Shown here: in pieces, positions 34,791 through 44,875 of the stretch
Layout: each line of letters opens with the position of its first letter
Numbering within the stretch: the stretch's first letter is position 1
Assembly: GCA_025449115.1 (NCBI GenBank)
Contig: JAHLKC010000204.1
Coordinates: forward strand, 1 to 49,153
Length of the DNA stretch: 49,153 bases
Direction of reading: 5' to 3'
From: Chytridium lagenaria
Lineage: Eukaryota > Chytridiomycota > Chytridiomycetes > Chytridiales > Chytridiaceae
The notes under the pieces: model-generated
What the model was told of the DNA's origin: nothing
The model's input: the letters and a program-made list of their open reading frames with translations, nothing else
Database searches by the model: none
Translations under genes and position numbers: made by a program

Positions 34791-35252
34791 TCAAAGGTAG
34801 AGAGCGGCAACACCAGCAGCGACAACGGCAAACGCGGCAGAGGCAGTGTTGGCAGATGCACCAGAGACGTAGAGACCACCAGTCTTGGTGGCAGAACCAG
34901 CCTTGTAGCCGGGGGTGGTAGCGGGGAGAGCACCGCCAGCAGCGTAAGCAGCGGCAGACTTCTTCTCCTCAGCGACGTAGTAGTCACCCTTGGGGGCAGC
35001 GGCGGTGGTGACCTTGGCCTGGGCAGCGTAGTAGTCAGCGTCGACGACAACGGGGGCGGCGGTGGTGGCGACAACGGCAACGGTGGTGGGGAGCTTGCCG
35101 TACTTGTCACCCTCAACAACGGCGGCAGCGGTGGTGGTGGTGATGACGGCGGCGGTGGAAGAGGAGACGGTGTAAGAGTCCTCGTTCTTGACGTACGCAG
35201 CAGAGGCAGCGACGGCAGAGACGGCAACGAGGAAGAGAGTCTTGAAGTTCAT
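34791..35252 (-). CDS. Small secreted Ala/Thr/Val-rich protein, likely GPI-anchored wall protein
   Basis: An uninterrupted 153-codon frame. The N-terminus MNFKTLFLVAVSAVAASAAY is a clear signal peptide. The mature region is rich in Ala, Thr, Val and Lys with tyrosine pairs (VVDADYYAAQAKVTTAAAP, KGDYYVAEEKKSAAAYAAGG). The C-terminus GLYVSGASANTASAAFAVVA, AGVAALYL is a small-residue site followed by a hydrophobic tail, as expected for a GPI attachment signal. Third codon positions are almost all C or G (GCC, GTC, ACC, AAG), unlike neighbouring genes, which suggests strong codon optimisation and high expression. No catalytic motif is present. It probably coats the cell wall or zoospore surface; that role is inferred. 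Confidence 0.85.
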   Translation of the reverse strand: MNFKTLFLVAVSAVAASAAYVKNEDSYTVSSSTAAVITTTTAAAVVEGDKYGKLPTTVAVVATTAAPVVVDADYYAAQAKVTTAAAPKGDYYVAEEKKSAAAYAAGGALPATTPGYKAGSATKTGGLYVSGASANTASAAFAVVAAGVAALYL

Positions 35253-35353
35253 TTTTGCTGTAAGAGGAGGGGTGGGTTGGTCTAAGAGAGAGGTCTAAAA
35301 AGTTCTATAAAAGTGAGAGTTGTGGTGATGGAGAAGAAGGGGGGTGAGGTCAG

Positions 35354-35361
35354 TATTTATA
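35354..35361 (-). promoter_or_regulatory. Possible TATA box of the wall-protein gene
   Basis: On the minus strand this reads TATAAATA, about 105 nt upstream of the ATG at 35252. It is the nearest TATA-like match in an otherwise AT-rich flank, so the call is tentative. Confidence 0.35.
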
Positions 35362-35752
35362 TTTTATCTGTAATAAATAAATAAAATAATGATATGTAAA
35401 TTGGTGTGGAATCAGATTTTACTCTTTTTTTAATATATACAAAACAAGTAAAAGATAACCAAATAAATAATAACTATAAAGAAAAGACAAGTTCCATATT
35501 AATATAACTATTTATATGTACAACGTTGCACTGTATTTGCTTGAGGGGTGGTGGAATCTCTTTTTTCTTTTTCTTTTTCTTTTCTTAGTACTAATACATT
35601 CCCAGCCATGCCCTGGATATGATTCCTATGAATAAAATAAATAAATAAATATTTATTTATTTTATTTTTTTCCTATTGGTCTCACAAGCATGTGATACAA
35701 ACTATTTTATTTTTTTTATTTTTTTTTTTTTCTTTCACACGCCCTTTCCCTT

Positions 35753-35773
35753 CTTTATTTATTTATTTATTTT

Positions 35774-35805
<32 letters not shown>

Positions 35806-35808
35806 TAT
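35753..35808. repeat. ATTT microsatellite
   Basis: A run of ATTT/TTTATT units, slightly imperfect, in an AT-rich intergenic region. A shorter AAAT/ATTT run occurs at 35636-35670. Confidence 0.85.
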
Positions 35809-36998
35809 TTATATTTCGGAAGGATCTTCACCCACGACAACCAACAACACCAGTCCCACCACCATCAAGAAAGGATGCGAGGAACAACACCATGTCAAAA
35901 AGTGTGAGGCGATAGGTAGTGTTGATGGTGTTGATGGTGTTGATGGTTGATGATGGTTTTGATTGACGGTTGATGATGGGGATCCTTCTTCTCATCTGTG
36001 AATAATGAAATTGGTGTCTTTTGGCATAAATTTCTCTTTCAAAAACTTGGCCTTGTTTCAAAAAATAAATAAAAATGTTGTCTGCTATGCCATGTCTGCA
36101 TACGGGTCGTTAAGCCCTTTGATGGCGCAACTAGGTGGAGGGACAGGACTCGGGAGGAGAGTCAGAGAAGGGCAGTTGTGCAGCTAAAGGGATTCCACGA
36201 CACTAAAAAGTTCACTCTTGCTTTATTTATATTCACCTGTTGAACTATTTGTTCAGACTCTATTTCATTATTTTTCAATCCTTACTTATTTACCTGAAAA
36301 CAAACAACAACTGTCCCATAAAATATTATAGACGTTTTCTAAATGGTTTATGAGATGTCGTGATAACCCTCTTTTGATGTATTTCGATCAACTTTATTTT
36401 TGCCTTCACAAAAACATATATCCTGGCATCCACTGTACAGACAGACATAAGCCGTCCCCATTCACGTTTCACATCAGCCAAAAAGTTGCCATATTTCTTT
36501 CACGCCTTCACGAAAATTAGATTCCTATCAGAAATAAAAGAAGGTTTTCTTTGCAAACAAAAGGTTAAATCCATAACAACCGTAGACCGCGCTCCAAGGA
36601 GCCATGGAAAGATTCTCCCTCTTTAAAGACATGAATGAATCCAGTTTCTATTCTTCTATATCCAAAAACATTGAGCAGAGGTTCCAGCCCTCCACAAACA
36701 AAACCCATCCCATCCATAGAGACATAAAAGGGGAAAACCGACAAAAAAACTTGTAAGTAAAAAAGGGAGGAACCGAATATTGTCATTAAAAAAACACTGA
36801 ACGATCGCTAAACATGAGAAAAAGAGGAATAGACCGTCTATAGTAGAAAAAAAAAAGTATGAAACGAAAAAAAGGAACGAAACGAGAACTATGTTACGCT
36901 GCATACACGTCAAGATAAAATAAATGAGGGAATTTCAAACTGAAAAAAGCAAAGAAAAAAAAGGGGCAAAGCCGATTCGCGTGAAAGAAGAAATATCA

Positions 36999-38348
36999 TC
37001 ACTTCCCAGCCCATCCCTGTCCCTGCTGTCCATTCGCCGACTCCTTCCTCACAGGCGCCGCCCTCCTCTCCACCGTCGAAAAAGGGTCATCAAACGGATT
37101 CTCCCCCCTCTTCTTCGCATCCGGCGGGTACATCCTCCCCCCACCCCCCACATCCCCCGCCGCAGTCGGTCCCAACCGTTTCGACAACGAATTCTGATTA
37201 GGATCCCGCATCGAAGGGTTCCGCTGGGGAGCAGGCTTCCTCTGTGTAGACCCACCAGGAAGCGGCGCCAAAGGATGATCCGGAATCTCCACCTTTCTCA
37301 CAAAACTCAACCGTGATCGCGCTCCAAGCACCAATCCCTTTGTACCATCGATACCGAGGGATCCGGCGCTCCCGAACCCGGATTTGGCGGCCCGTGACGC
37401 TGCGTCGTCGTCATTGCGGCGACGGTAAAAGCGGTAAGAGAGGAAGGAGGCGAGGGTGACAAAGAGGAGACCGCCAATGAGGACGGTGGAGATGATGAGG
37501 GGGGGGTTGTCTTGAACGGTGCGGGCGCCGGAGCCGTAGATGTTGCCGACGATGCGGTTGGCGGTGGCAGCGTCGGAGGAGAGGTAGGAGCAGCAGGATT
37601 GGGAGGGGTTGGAGGCGCAATAGGTGCGGGCTGAGGTGATCCCGGCCGTGGAGTTTCCAAAGCCTATGAAGAGATACAAGTTTAGAATTAAAAGAAATGT
37701 TGTATATCAAAGAGAATCATAACAAGACAAAGCCAGTATAAGATATATAAAAGAAATGGATTAAAATAAAAGGGAGAACATTGCATTCATACCACAACTC
37801 ACGAAATCCCTAAACGTACTCTCCACACATTTCGACGACCCCACCGGAATCGGTTCACTCACCGACCTCAACCCCTCACACACACTCCCCACCATCCCCA
37901 AATAAACCTCCCGCTCCTTCCTCTCCGTCGCACTCGGGTTCCCACACTCCCTCAACGTCCTTTCCAAGCTTTCCAAAAACGCCGTACACGTCTCCCTACA
38001 CAAACTCGGGAGCTTCCCAACCTTCTCACTGTCGACGCAAACGCCACCCTTGACAGCATTGGAGACGACCGACCCGCATGTGAAGGATTCAGCAAAGCGA
38101 AGAGGGTAGGAGGTGGTGTCTGTTGGTGGGGTTGCGATGAGGGGACAACCCATGCGACGGCCCCAGAGGGTTGTGAGGGGGAGGGAGAGGATGAGGGAGT
38201 CGAAGGCTTGGACGCCTGTTGTGAGAGAGGGGGAGCCTTGAGGGGAGAGGAAGGGGAGGTAGGTGACGAGAGATGAGATTTGGAGGGGTTGGATGGATTG
38301 AGCCCATTGAGGGCAGGCGGTTGTACCGTTGAGGTAGATGCAAGACAT
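36999..38348 (-). CDS. Receptor-like single-pass membrane protein with Cys-rich ectodomain, no SH3
   Basis: ATG at 38348. The ectodomain reads CIYLNGTTACPQWAQSIQPL, GRRMGCPLIATPPTD, RFAESFTCGSVVSNAVKGGV, LPSLCRETCTAFLESLER, SKCVESTFRDFVSCG, then an intron (37664-37792, phase 1) and FGNSTAGITSARTYC, SQSCCSYLSSDAAT. A membrane segment follows at about 37505-37435 (PPLIISTVLIGGLLFVTLAS) with a basic stop-transfer RFYRRR. The cytoplasmic tail is proline- and glycine-rich and includes NPFDDPFSTVERRAAPVRK, ending at 36999. No SH3 domain is seen. The signal peptide must lie in an exon upstream of 38348 that I could not identify, or the first residues are missing. The cysteine order and the intron position match the SH3 protein at 2540-5465, so the two are paralogous in the ectodomain. 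The ligand is unknown. Confidence 0.78.
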
Positions 38349-38714
38349 CTTTGAATACTTTCTCTATCTGTCTTTCGTTGATCAAGTCTTTTTAAGATAG
38401 TCTCCCCTCCTTCTTTACCAAATGTGATCGCCGTCACTAGCAGTTTCGGTCAATGATGGACTCGAGCGAGGAGGCGCTCAAACAAGACAAGGGAAAAGAT
38501 AGTATTTGAATTGTTGCACAAGGATGGAAATCTCGATATAACCCATTCAACACTTGATTTAACGACATTAGAGGATAAAGGATGATTTAGGGGGAGGAAT
38601 GGCAATGAGACCTAATGGAGGGCCTGTGGGGAGGACAGGTGGTGGTGCGAGGGGTGAAGTAATCACAATGGGATATCAGGCGAAACAGCTATGGCAGGAG
38701 GTGGGCAATAGGTG

Positions 38715-40402
38715 CTATGGGGAAGGAACAGGAGAGATAGGAGATGGTACGAACTCAGGAGGTATAACAGGGACAACTGGGGGTAAAATAGGAGCCTCTG
38801 GAGGTGAGACAGGGATCACAGGAGGCGCAATAGAAGGAGCTGGAGACGCGGCAGGGATCATAGGGGACACGATAGGAGGAATAGGGTCTGCGACAGAACC
38901 ACAGGAGACGGGACTGGAAGCGCAGGAGACGCGACGGGAACAACAGGTGACGCGGCAGGCACCACTGGCGAAGGAACCATCCCACCCGTCACCCCCGCAC
39001 TCCCCTCTTTAGCTCTCGCCAAAATCTTGTCAATCACAAACACATACAACAAACCCCAACTAAAACAACCAACACCGCCGCAACAACCCACACCCATACC
39101 CTCCGTTTCGACTCTTTCTTTGTAACACCTCCGCCTTCCCAAGCTCCGCAACCCCTTTCTCCATCTCATCCTCGGCGTCATGAACACCCGTTTCAATCAC
39201 CGTTAACGTGGAATCTTGTGCCTGAAATATACACAAATCAATTCAGCAATACTTGAAAAATCAAAACAAAGACCAAAACCAAAACCAAAACAAAACCATA
39301 GTAAAAACGAAACATAAAGTAAAAACAACGAAAAAAAAAAAGAAGGCGTACCTCTATCATATCTTTGAGGTCTGAAAACATCTCAACAAGCTCTTGAATC
39401 GATTCTCGAGTTTGATCAATTCGTGATGACGGTGTTCCAACATGTCGCGTTTTGCTGTTGTACGGACGAGCTCGGTGCAGACGGGATCAGGAATGTCGGT
39501 ATAGCGACGAGGCGCAAAACTCCGTGTTGTTGAAACATGTGTCAACATCTCTTGTGCGAATATAGTGGATGGTACTACGGACTCTTCTTTTGAATTTGCT
39601 ACCAAACAAAAGTGAAATAAAAAAAGCTGTCAGTCGTTTTGCAAAGTATTAACGGTGTGAAAAACCCTTATGTAATGGTGTTTTTTCGATGGATGAAATG
39701 CGGGGTACGCTTACCAACACCTCTATAAATATCGCGAATCCCTCCACACCGTTCTTTCAACATCTCCTTAACCCTTCGATACCGTTCCACAACCTCCAAA
39801 ACCCTTTTCGCCGCCCCCGCCTTCCTCAAAGCAACCATCCGTCTCACATCCTCCCGTCGATGCGCATTCGGAACATCCCCCATCGTCTTCAACAGCATCC
39901 TCACGGTCGCAAGATCCCCATCGATGTTATTCATGATGGGTTCAGTCATTTCCGCATCCACTGAGACGATGGGTGCGATGCGTTCGAGGTCGGTGAGGTC
40001 GGTGAGGAGATGGGTGATGAGGGTGTCGAGGGTTGTGGAGGTTTGGAGGAGGTGGTCGATGGAGGATTCGAGGGGGTCGGTTGTGTGGAGGGTGGAGGTG
40101 GAGGCGGTTGGGGAGGGGAGGATGGGGGTCATTGGGGAGGAGGTTGTGAAGAGGTTTGGGAAGAGAGTTAGACGTGGGGGCGAGGTTGGGAGTGGGGGTG
40201 GAAGGCGGAGAGGTTGGGGGGAGGTGGTGTCAATTGGAGAAGTGGGAGGAGTGTCAAAGTCGGTATTTTGGAGGCTATCCTGTTTCATGCAGATTGCGGA
40301 AAGGAATATTAGTTAATGAGAGTAATTACAAAGGTATTGAATGGGATGCTGGTTGTCAATGGTGTGCTTTACCCTCAGTTCTTGCAGGCGGTCTCGAGGC
40401 AT
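38715..40402 (-). CDS. Syntaxin-type t-SNARE with proline-rich C-terminal tail
   Basis: A Qa-SNARE for membrane fusion, plasma-membrane type by similarity. Exon 1 (ATG 40402) reads MPRDRLQELR; a GGTAAAG-type intron leads at 40279 to DSLQNTDFDTPP, a Pro/Thr-rich leader, then the N-terminal helical domain (LESSIDHLLQTSTTLDTLIT, MLLKTMGDVPNAHRREDVRR, VVERYRRVKEMLKERCGGIR). The SNARE motif follows in pieces: ELIKLENSIQELVEMF, SDLKDMIEAQDSTLTVIETG with the ionic-layer Gln in EAQD, VHDAEDEMEKGVAELGKAE. Then KRRVWVWVVAAVLVVLVG, the membrane anchor. If one G is added to the GGGG near 39057 the anchor continues GLLYVFVIDKILARAKEG and a Pro/Val/Ser-rich tail of about 100 residues (PSPVVPAASPVVPVASPALP; PPVIPVSPPEAPILPP) to TAG 38715-38717. 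As given, a stop follows the anchor, so the tail depends on that correction. Confidence 0.8.
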
Positions 40403-40937
40403 GACTGTCGATTGTGATGTTTTGGAATTGTCAATATTTGACAGGATGTGATGAACGAAATAAATATTATTGGCATGGCCGCGTTACAAGAGCAGCATCA
40501 ACGAGCAAGCAAGCGACGCAATATCATCAAGCCATCGAAAAACAGTAAGGATGCTATCAGCGATGTGAAAGAAAAAACACTCCGTTTGACGTGAAATTCG
40601 CGCGTTAAAATCGAAGAGGATGAAGAGAAGTTTTGATAGCACATAAGCATACTGAAATGACAACATAAAGCGACGGCCTCGTCATTCTCAGTAAAAATCC
40701 TGACGTTCATGGATATACTTCTACTCGCTCTTCATCGTTAACGAAATAAATATACAAACAAAAACGATCTTTATAGATCAATTTATTTGCTTCTCCTCCA
40801 TTCATCGAGGACAGGCGTCTCCTCCCAACGAGTCCAGCATTCCATACAAACACCGTTCCCACTACAAATCCGCCTCACACAAAAAAATGGATACAATGCA
40901 CCCTCGAATCCCCCCCGCGCACTTAACAAAAAGGCAT

Positions 40938-41456
40938 TTACTTCTTAGCAACCTTCTTCTTGGTGACAGCAGGCTTGACGGGCTTAGCCTCAATCTGTTG
41001 CGCCTTGAGCACCTTCTTCACAATCTTCTGCTCCTCAATGAGGAAAGCACGAACGATCCTGGAGCGGACGCAGGTGGCGCACCTGGAGCCACCGTAGGAC
41101 GGCTGACGGACTTTTGGCGGCGGGAGATACGGGCGTAGCTGGCGGAGCGGAGGTTGGGGACCTGGAAATTTGGAAGGTGAGGATTTTTTGGGTTGATGGG
41201 AAGGGAAAGAGATGGAGTGGGAGACTTACACCAGCGAGCTTGTCACCACAGTCACCGCACTTGGGAGCGCCGGTGAGCTTCCTCACACGCTGGTAAACAA
41301 GCTTACCACCTGAAAAAAATCGTTAATGACTGTACTGAAATATGGTTCTTCGGGGAGAATGGAAAGGAATTGCTTACCGGGGGTCTTGACGACACGGTGC
41401 TTGTTGGAGTTGGTGTTGTAGGAGAGGCGACGGCGGTAGGTCACACGCTGGGCCAT
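40938..41456 (-). CDS. RPL34: 60S ribosomal protein eL34
   Basis: A structural protein of the large cytosolic ribosomal subunit. Exon 1 (ATG 41456) reads [27 protein letters not shown]. Intron 1 is 41310-41377 and intron 2 is 41162-41229. The next exons give [26 protein letters not shown] and [20 protein letters not shown]. The frame then breaks at GTAGGACGG (41094-41102); adding one base at the CC run restores [40 protein letters not shown] and a Lys-rich end with TAA at 40938-40940. Two zinc-type cysteine pairs (CGDC and CATC) are present as in the family. Full length is about 127 residues, the normal size. Confidence 0.95.
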
Positions 41457-43044
41457 TTCTAAAGAGACGGATGAAGGACGACGTTAATGATCGTGCTCCA
41501 TCAAATCCAGTTCTCTAACAGTAAAAGAGTGTAATGGGTCAAATCCCACTTCCGCTCAAGTTCCAAAGTATCGACGAAGTCCAGAATATTGAAAGCGTAC
41601 GCCCCGAGAATGCAACAGGAGATGCAATCACAGAACTCCACCGTTCAATAATTCCCCTCAAAGACTTTCATTCCTCTTTCCACTGTCTTTCCATAAGGAC
41701 TGCTAACCACCCTCGTGCCTCTTTCACTGTCCTTCCATAAGAGCAGTCCTTAAAAGAAGATCCTTCCACGTCCAATTCGTTGCTGATCTGCCCAACCGAC
41801 TTGTCTACGCCACCAGCATTCCACCCTCGTCCAGCATACCGCACTCCGCAGCCTCTCCTCCCCAACCATTCCAACACATCCCCTGTACCAAGCCACAAAC
41901 CAAATAAACTCCCATCAATCCAATCCATCCCATCCCATCACTCCCGCCCTCATCGCCCAACCCTCCACCATCATAGGTTCACCCTACACCATCTCTGTCC
42001 AGTTCCATATGCCCGCATCCTGTATCCCTCGTCCGCCCGGTGGCTGATGGAGCATGACGGCCTCCAGCGACGCTGCCTCGGTCGATGCCCTACCTTGAAA
42101 ATTTTAGGGGTTGAAAAAGAGGGAACACAAGATTCAAATTCGACGAGTTAACTGATTGGGCGAACGCGTCGATGGAGACGACAGAAAAGGATATCTTGGT
42201 GAATGATGGTGTCAGGAGAAGGTACGTTGGATGATGATGCCGTTCTCTGTGGTGAGGTTTTGTGGAAGTTTTCATTTAGTTGGCAGATGTTGTGGAAGAT
42301 ACAAAAGTGACGCGTTGGACAAAATCATTTGCAGTGTTTCTATGCCCATGAGAGACAGTCCACCACTTCCACTTGGCGAAATCCAACGGATTACAATAGA
42401 TTCACTAGATTTACATGTAATCTATATTATCAATCGTATCTAGATATATACCTACCAAATCTACCATATGGACATACCATCTGTACCAAATTGACCTCCG
42501 TTAATGGATTGCTGCATTTGGAATCACCGTCAATCCATTCACAGTCTCCCACACACCAACCAACTCTAAATGTTGGAAGCCGAATGACTTTGAGAAGCAT
42601 ACAACCAGCTCTATAAGCTACTTTGTCCATCAGCATGGCAGCGGTGTACCGGTGTGAATAAGGATGCTTCGTTCTTGAGCCTATTCAATATCAATAATAA
42701 GTAATAGTATGTAACAGGTATTCTTATTCATTTAAATGATGGATGAGAATTATGAGAACATCCACTACTATTAGGTACTCTGCGCCTTGATTTATTTTTA
42801 TTAAATTCATTTAAAATTTGAATGACAAGTTCAAATAGATAAATAAATAAATAATAAAGTGTGTCTTTCTACATCTTGTATTACCATGTTTCCTTTTAGG
42901 GAAGTCTTGTGAGTTCATATGGTCATTTCCTTCTGTTGAGTCTTGACACCCATGAGTACTTGATATTATTTACTGCGTCATTACTCATTACTTAGTGAGA
43001 TCTCACCTCTCACCTCTCACCTCTCACCTCTCACTCTCAGTTCA
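41457..43044. other. Intergenic region with possible gene remnant
   Basis: No supported gene. On the plus strand, open frames at 41534-41740, 41780-42151 and 42231-42443 do not join into a recognisable protein; the last (LDKIICSVSMPMRDSPPLPL) could be a decayed fragment. An inverted repeat AAGGACTGCT/AGCAGTCCTT lies at 41695-41704 and 41742-41751, next to a near-duplicate CACTGTCTTTCCATAAG/CACTGTCCTTCCATAAG. An AT-rich block runs from 42690 to 42860. Confidence 0.4.
43004..43031 (+). repeat. Minisatellite of 7 bp, four copies
   Basis: CACCTCT is repeated four times in tandem, followed by CACTCTCAG, ending about 14 nt before the ATG of the phosphoesterase gene. The tract is pyrimidine-rich on the coding strand and could lie in the 5' leader. 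Confidence 0.9.
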
Positions 43045-44747
43045 ATGCCATCGTCTACAATGACAGACATTCCTGCGTCAGTGTCACCATCGTCATCAGA
43101 GCATCATGGCAACACCATCAACATCACCGATCATAGCTCTACAACTCATTATCATCTTGCATCGTCACCCCCCATCACCACCAGCAATGCAATCATCAAG
43201 GACGATACCAGCAGGACTGGTAGGACGGCTTGGAAACCACCTCGTATAATCAAGAATCTGTTTCCAACTTGGTCAAAGCAACTCTCCGCAGCAACAAAAC
43301 TGATTCCACCAAGACGATCATCATCCCTTCCACGTCAAGAAACCGCTTCTTCCTACACATTCCTTACCGTCGATCCAAATCCATCTCTGCCCAGAACTTC
43401 CATCGACTCTACCATCTCCACCATCACAACTATGTACGAGTTGAATCCAAATCCAGAGCCTTCCTTTGCAGTCGCTGCTGGACCAGACGACAAGGATATT
43501 ACTACAGTTGGGTCGAATGTTAGTGATATATCGAGTTCAGAGCGGAAGGATGATGATCAAATACTGTCCACCGACATCGCAAAAGGATTGGATAACGCTG
43601 CTGACGGCAACGACGTTCCTCCTCCTCCGTCCTGGCTGAGTCCAACAGCCCCGCCGCCCAAAGTCACCGGAAAATGGTTTGATCGCGTCATGGTAAGTTT
43701 CTTCATTCATATATTCGCTTCCTATCTCACATGCTCTTCCCTCAAAGATCATGAACCTAGAAAACACCGATTAAAAGACGCAATGAAAGATCCCGTCCTC
43801 GGCAAACTCCATCGTCCACCCAACACCGAAAGTCTCGGAAACCACGTTGGCGGCGTCTTGTGCACTAAATTCTATGCATTAAAGCATCCATCGCAACCCA
43901 ACTACATTGCTCAGATTTGTGGGGATACCATTGTCAAGGATGATGAAAAGTATGACATTACGTCAACAAATATCGTGGACTTGCTTGAGGATGCTGGAGT
44001 GTCGTGGGGAGCTTATATGGAGGGGTACCCGGATGGTTTGCTTCCGAATCAAATGTAAGTGATATGAATTTCATGGCGTTGGTAGTTACCCTGTCGTCAT
44101 GATGTTAACAAATTTGTTAGATGTCTTGACGAGTACTCTGGAAAGTACGTCAGAAGGCACAGTAAGTTATTGATGTTCGGATCAGTGTCATCACGATACT
44201 GACATATATTATAAAAAAGATCCATTTGCATCGATGACCAACATTCACCAAAACGTTAATCACGTCAGCAAGGTTAGTAGCTACCATTATTGTTGCCATC
44301 TCTATCCAAGCCTTACTTGTACTCTGTCCAGATTAAATCCGCTCAACAATTCTTCCGCGACCTCGAACACGATCGACTCCCTCAATACATCTACTACACC
44401 CCCGACAACGACAACAACGGCCACGACACAGGTGTTACCTTCTGTGGCGACTACATCCGTCACTTCCTTCTCCCCTCCTCTCCAATCCCAAGTTCATGAC
44501 CCCCCGCACCCTTGTCATTGTGACGTTTGATGAAGATTTCGGCTGGATCGGTTCGAATCGCGTTGCAACGTGGTTGCTGGGAGATGTGGTGGATAGGCAG
44601 AGCGCTGTGGTGAATAAGACAAAGTGTGAGGACAGAACGAGGTATACACATTATAGTATATTGAGGACGGTGGAAGATAATTGGGAGTTGGGAGATTTGG
44701 GCAGACATGATGCGAAAGCGGTACCATTCCGCTGCCTCCGTAGTTAA
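43045..44747 (+). CDS. Phosphoesterase-family protein (acid phosphatase/phospholipase C type, PF04185-like)
   Basis: The family hydrolyses phosphate mono- or diesters. The first exon (43045-43692) codes a disordered 216-residue N-terminus rich in Ser, Thr and Pro with basic patches (WKPPRIIKNLFPTWSKQL), ending at FDRVM. After a 55-nt intron (43693-43747) the catalytic domain starts IMNLENTD, then a one-base break, KDAMKDPVLGKLHRPPNTES, LKHPSQPNYIAQICGDTIV (HPS-PNYIA motif), IVDLLEDAGVSWGAYMEGYP, FASMTNIHQN, QQFFRDLEHDRLPQYIYYTP, DNDNNGHDTGVTFCGDYIRH, TLVIVTFDEDFGW and YTHYSILRTVEDNWELGDLG, with TAA at 44745-44747. Further introns lie near 44054-44121, 44161-44219 and 44271-44331. Fungal members are usually secreted or wall-bound, yet no signal peptide is seen at this start. 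Either the long N-terminus is real or the annotated start is not the main one. Confidence 0.82.
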
Positions 44748-44875
44748 TGCTACATACACATTAATAAATAAATTACGCCTACCTAATCACCTAATATTCA
44801 ACATGCAAACACGCTTTTTTTCAACTAAGTAGTTTAATTTTATTGAACGTGTAACATTATTCTATTATCACATCA

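Larger units (their letters stand above)
35253..36998. other. Long AT-rich intergenic region with ATTT microsatellite
   Basis: No gene recognised over 1.7 kb. It includes ATTTATTT repeats at about 35636-35670 and 35753-35808, pyrimidine-rich runs at 35562-35590 and 35700-35750, and TGATGGTGT repeats around 35920-35960. It holds the promoter of the wall-protein gene on the left and the 3' flank of the Cys-rich receptor gene on the right. Confidence 0.5.

Noticed and set aside
35676..36187. Small plus-strand frames in the AT-rich region
   Set aside because: They arise from ATTT and polypyrimidine runs (Phe/Leu/Ile-rich peptides) with no domain.
38599..39012. Uninterrupted Gly/Thr-rich frame of 137 codons on the plus strand
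   Set aside because: It lies antisense to the Pro/Val-rich tail of the syntaxin gene; Gly-rich reading is the expected shadow of Pro codons, and it has no domain, signal peptide or other support.
41780..42151. Pro/His/Ser-rich 123-codon frame on the plus strand
   Set aside because: Low-complexity composition, no motif and no clean start or splice context; left as a possible remnant in the intergenic description.
43004..43031. CRISPR-like array
   Set aside because: The units are only 7 bp, adjacent and without spacers, so this is a minisatellite.
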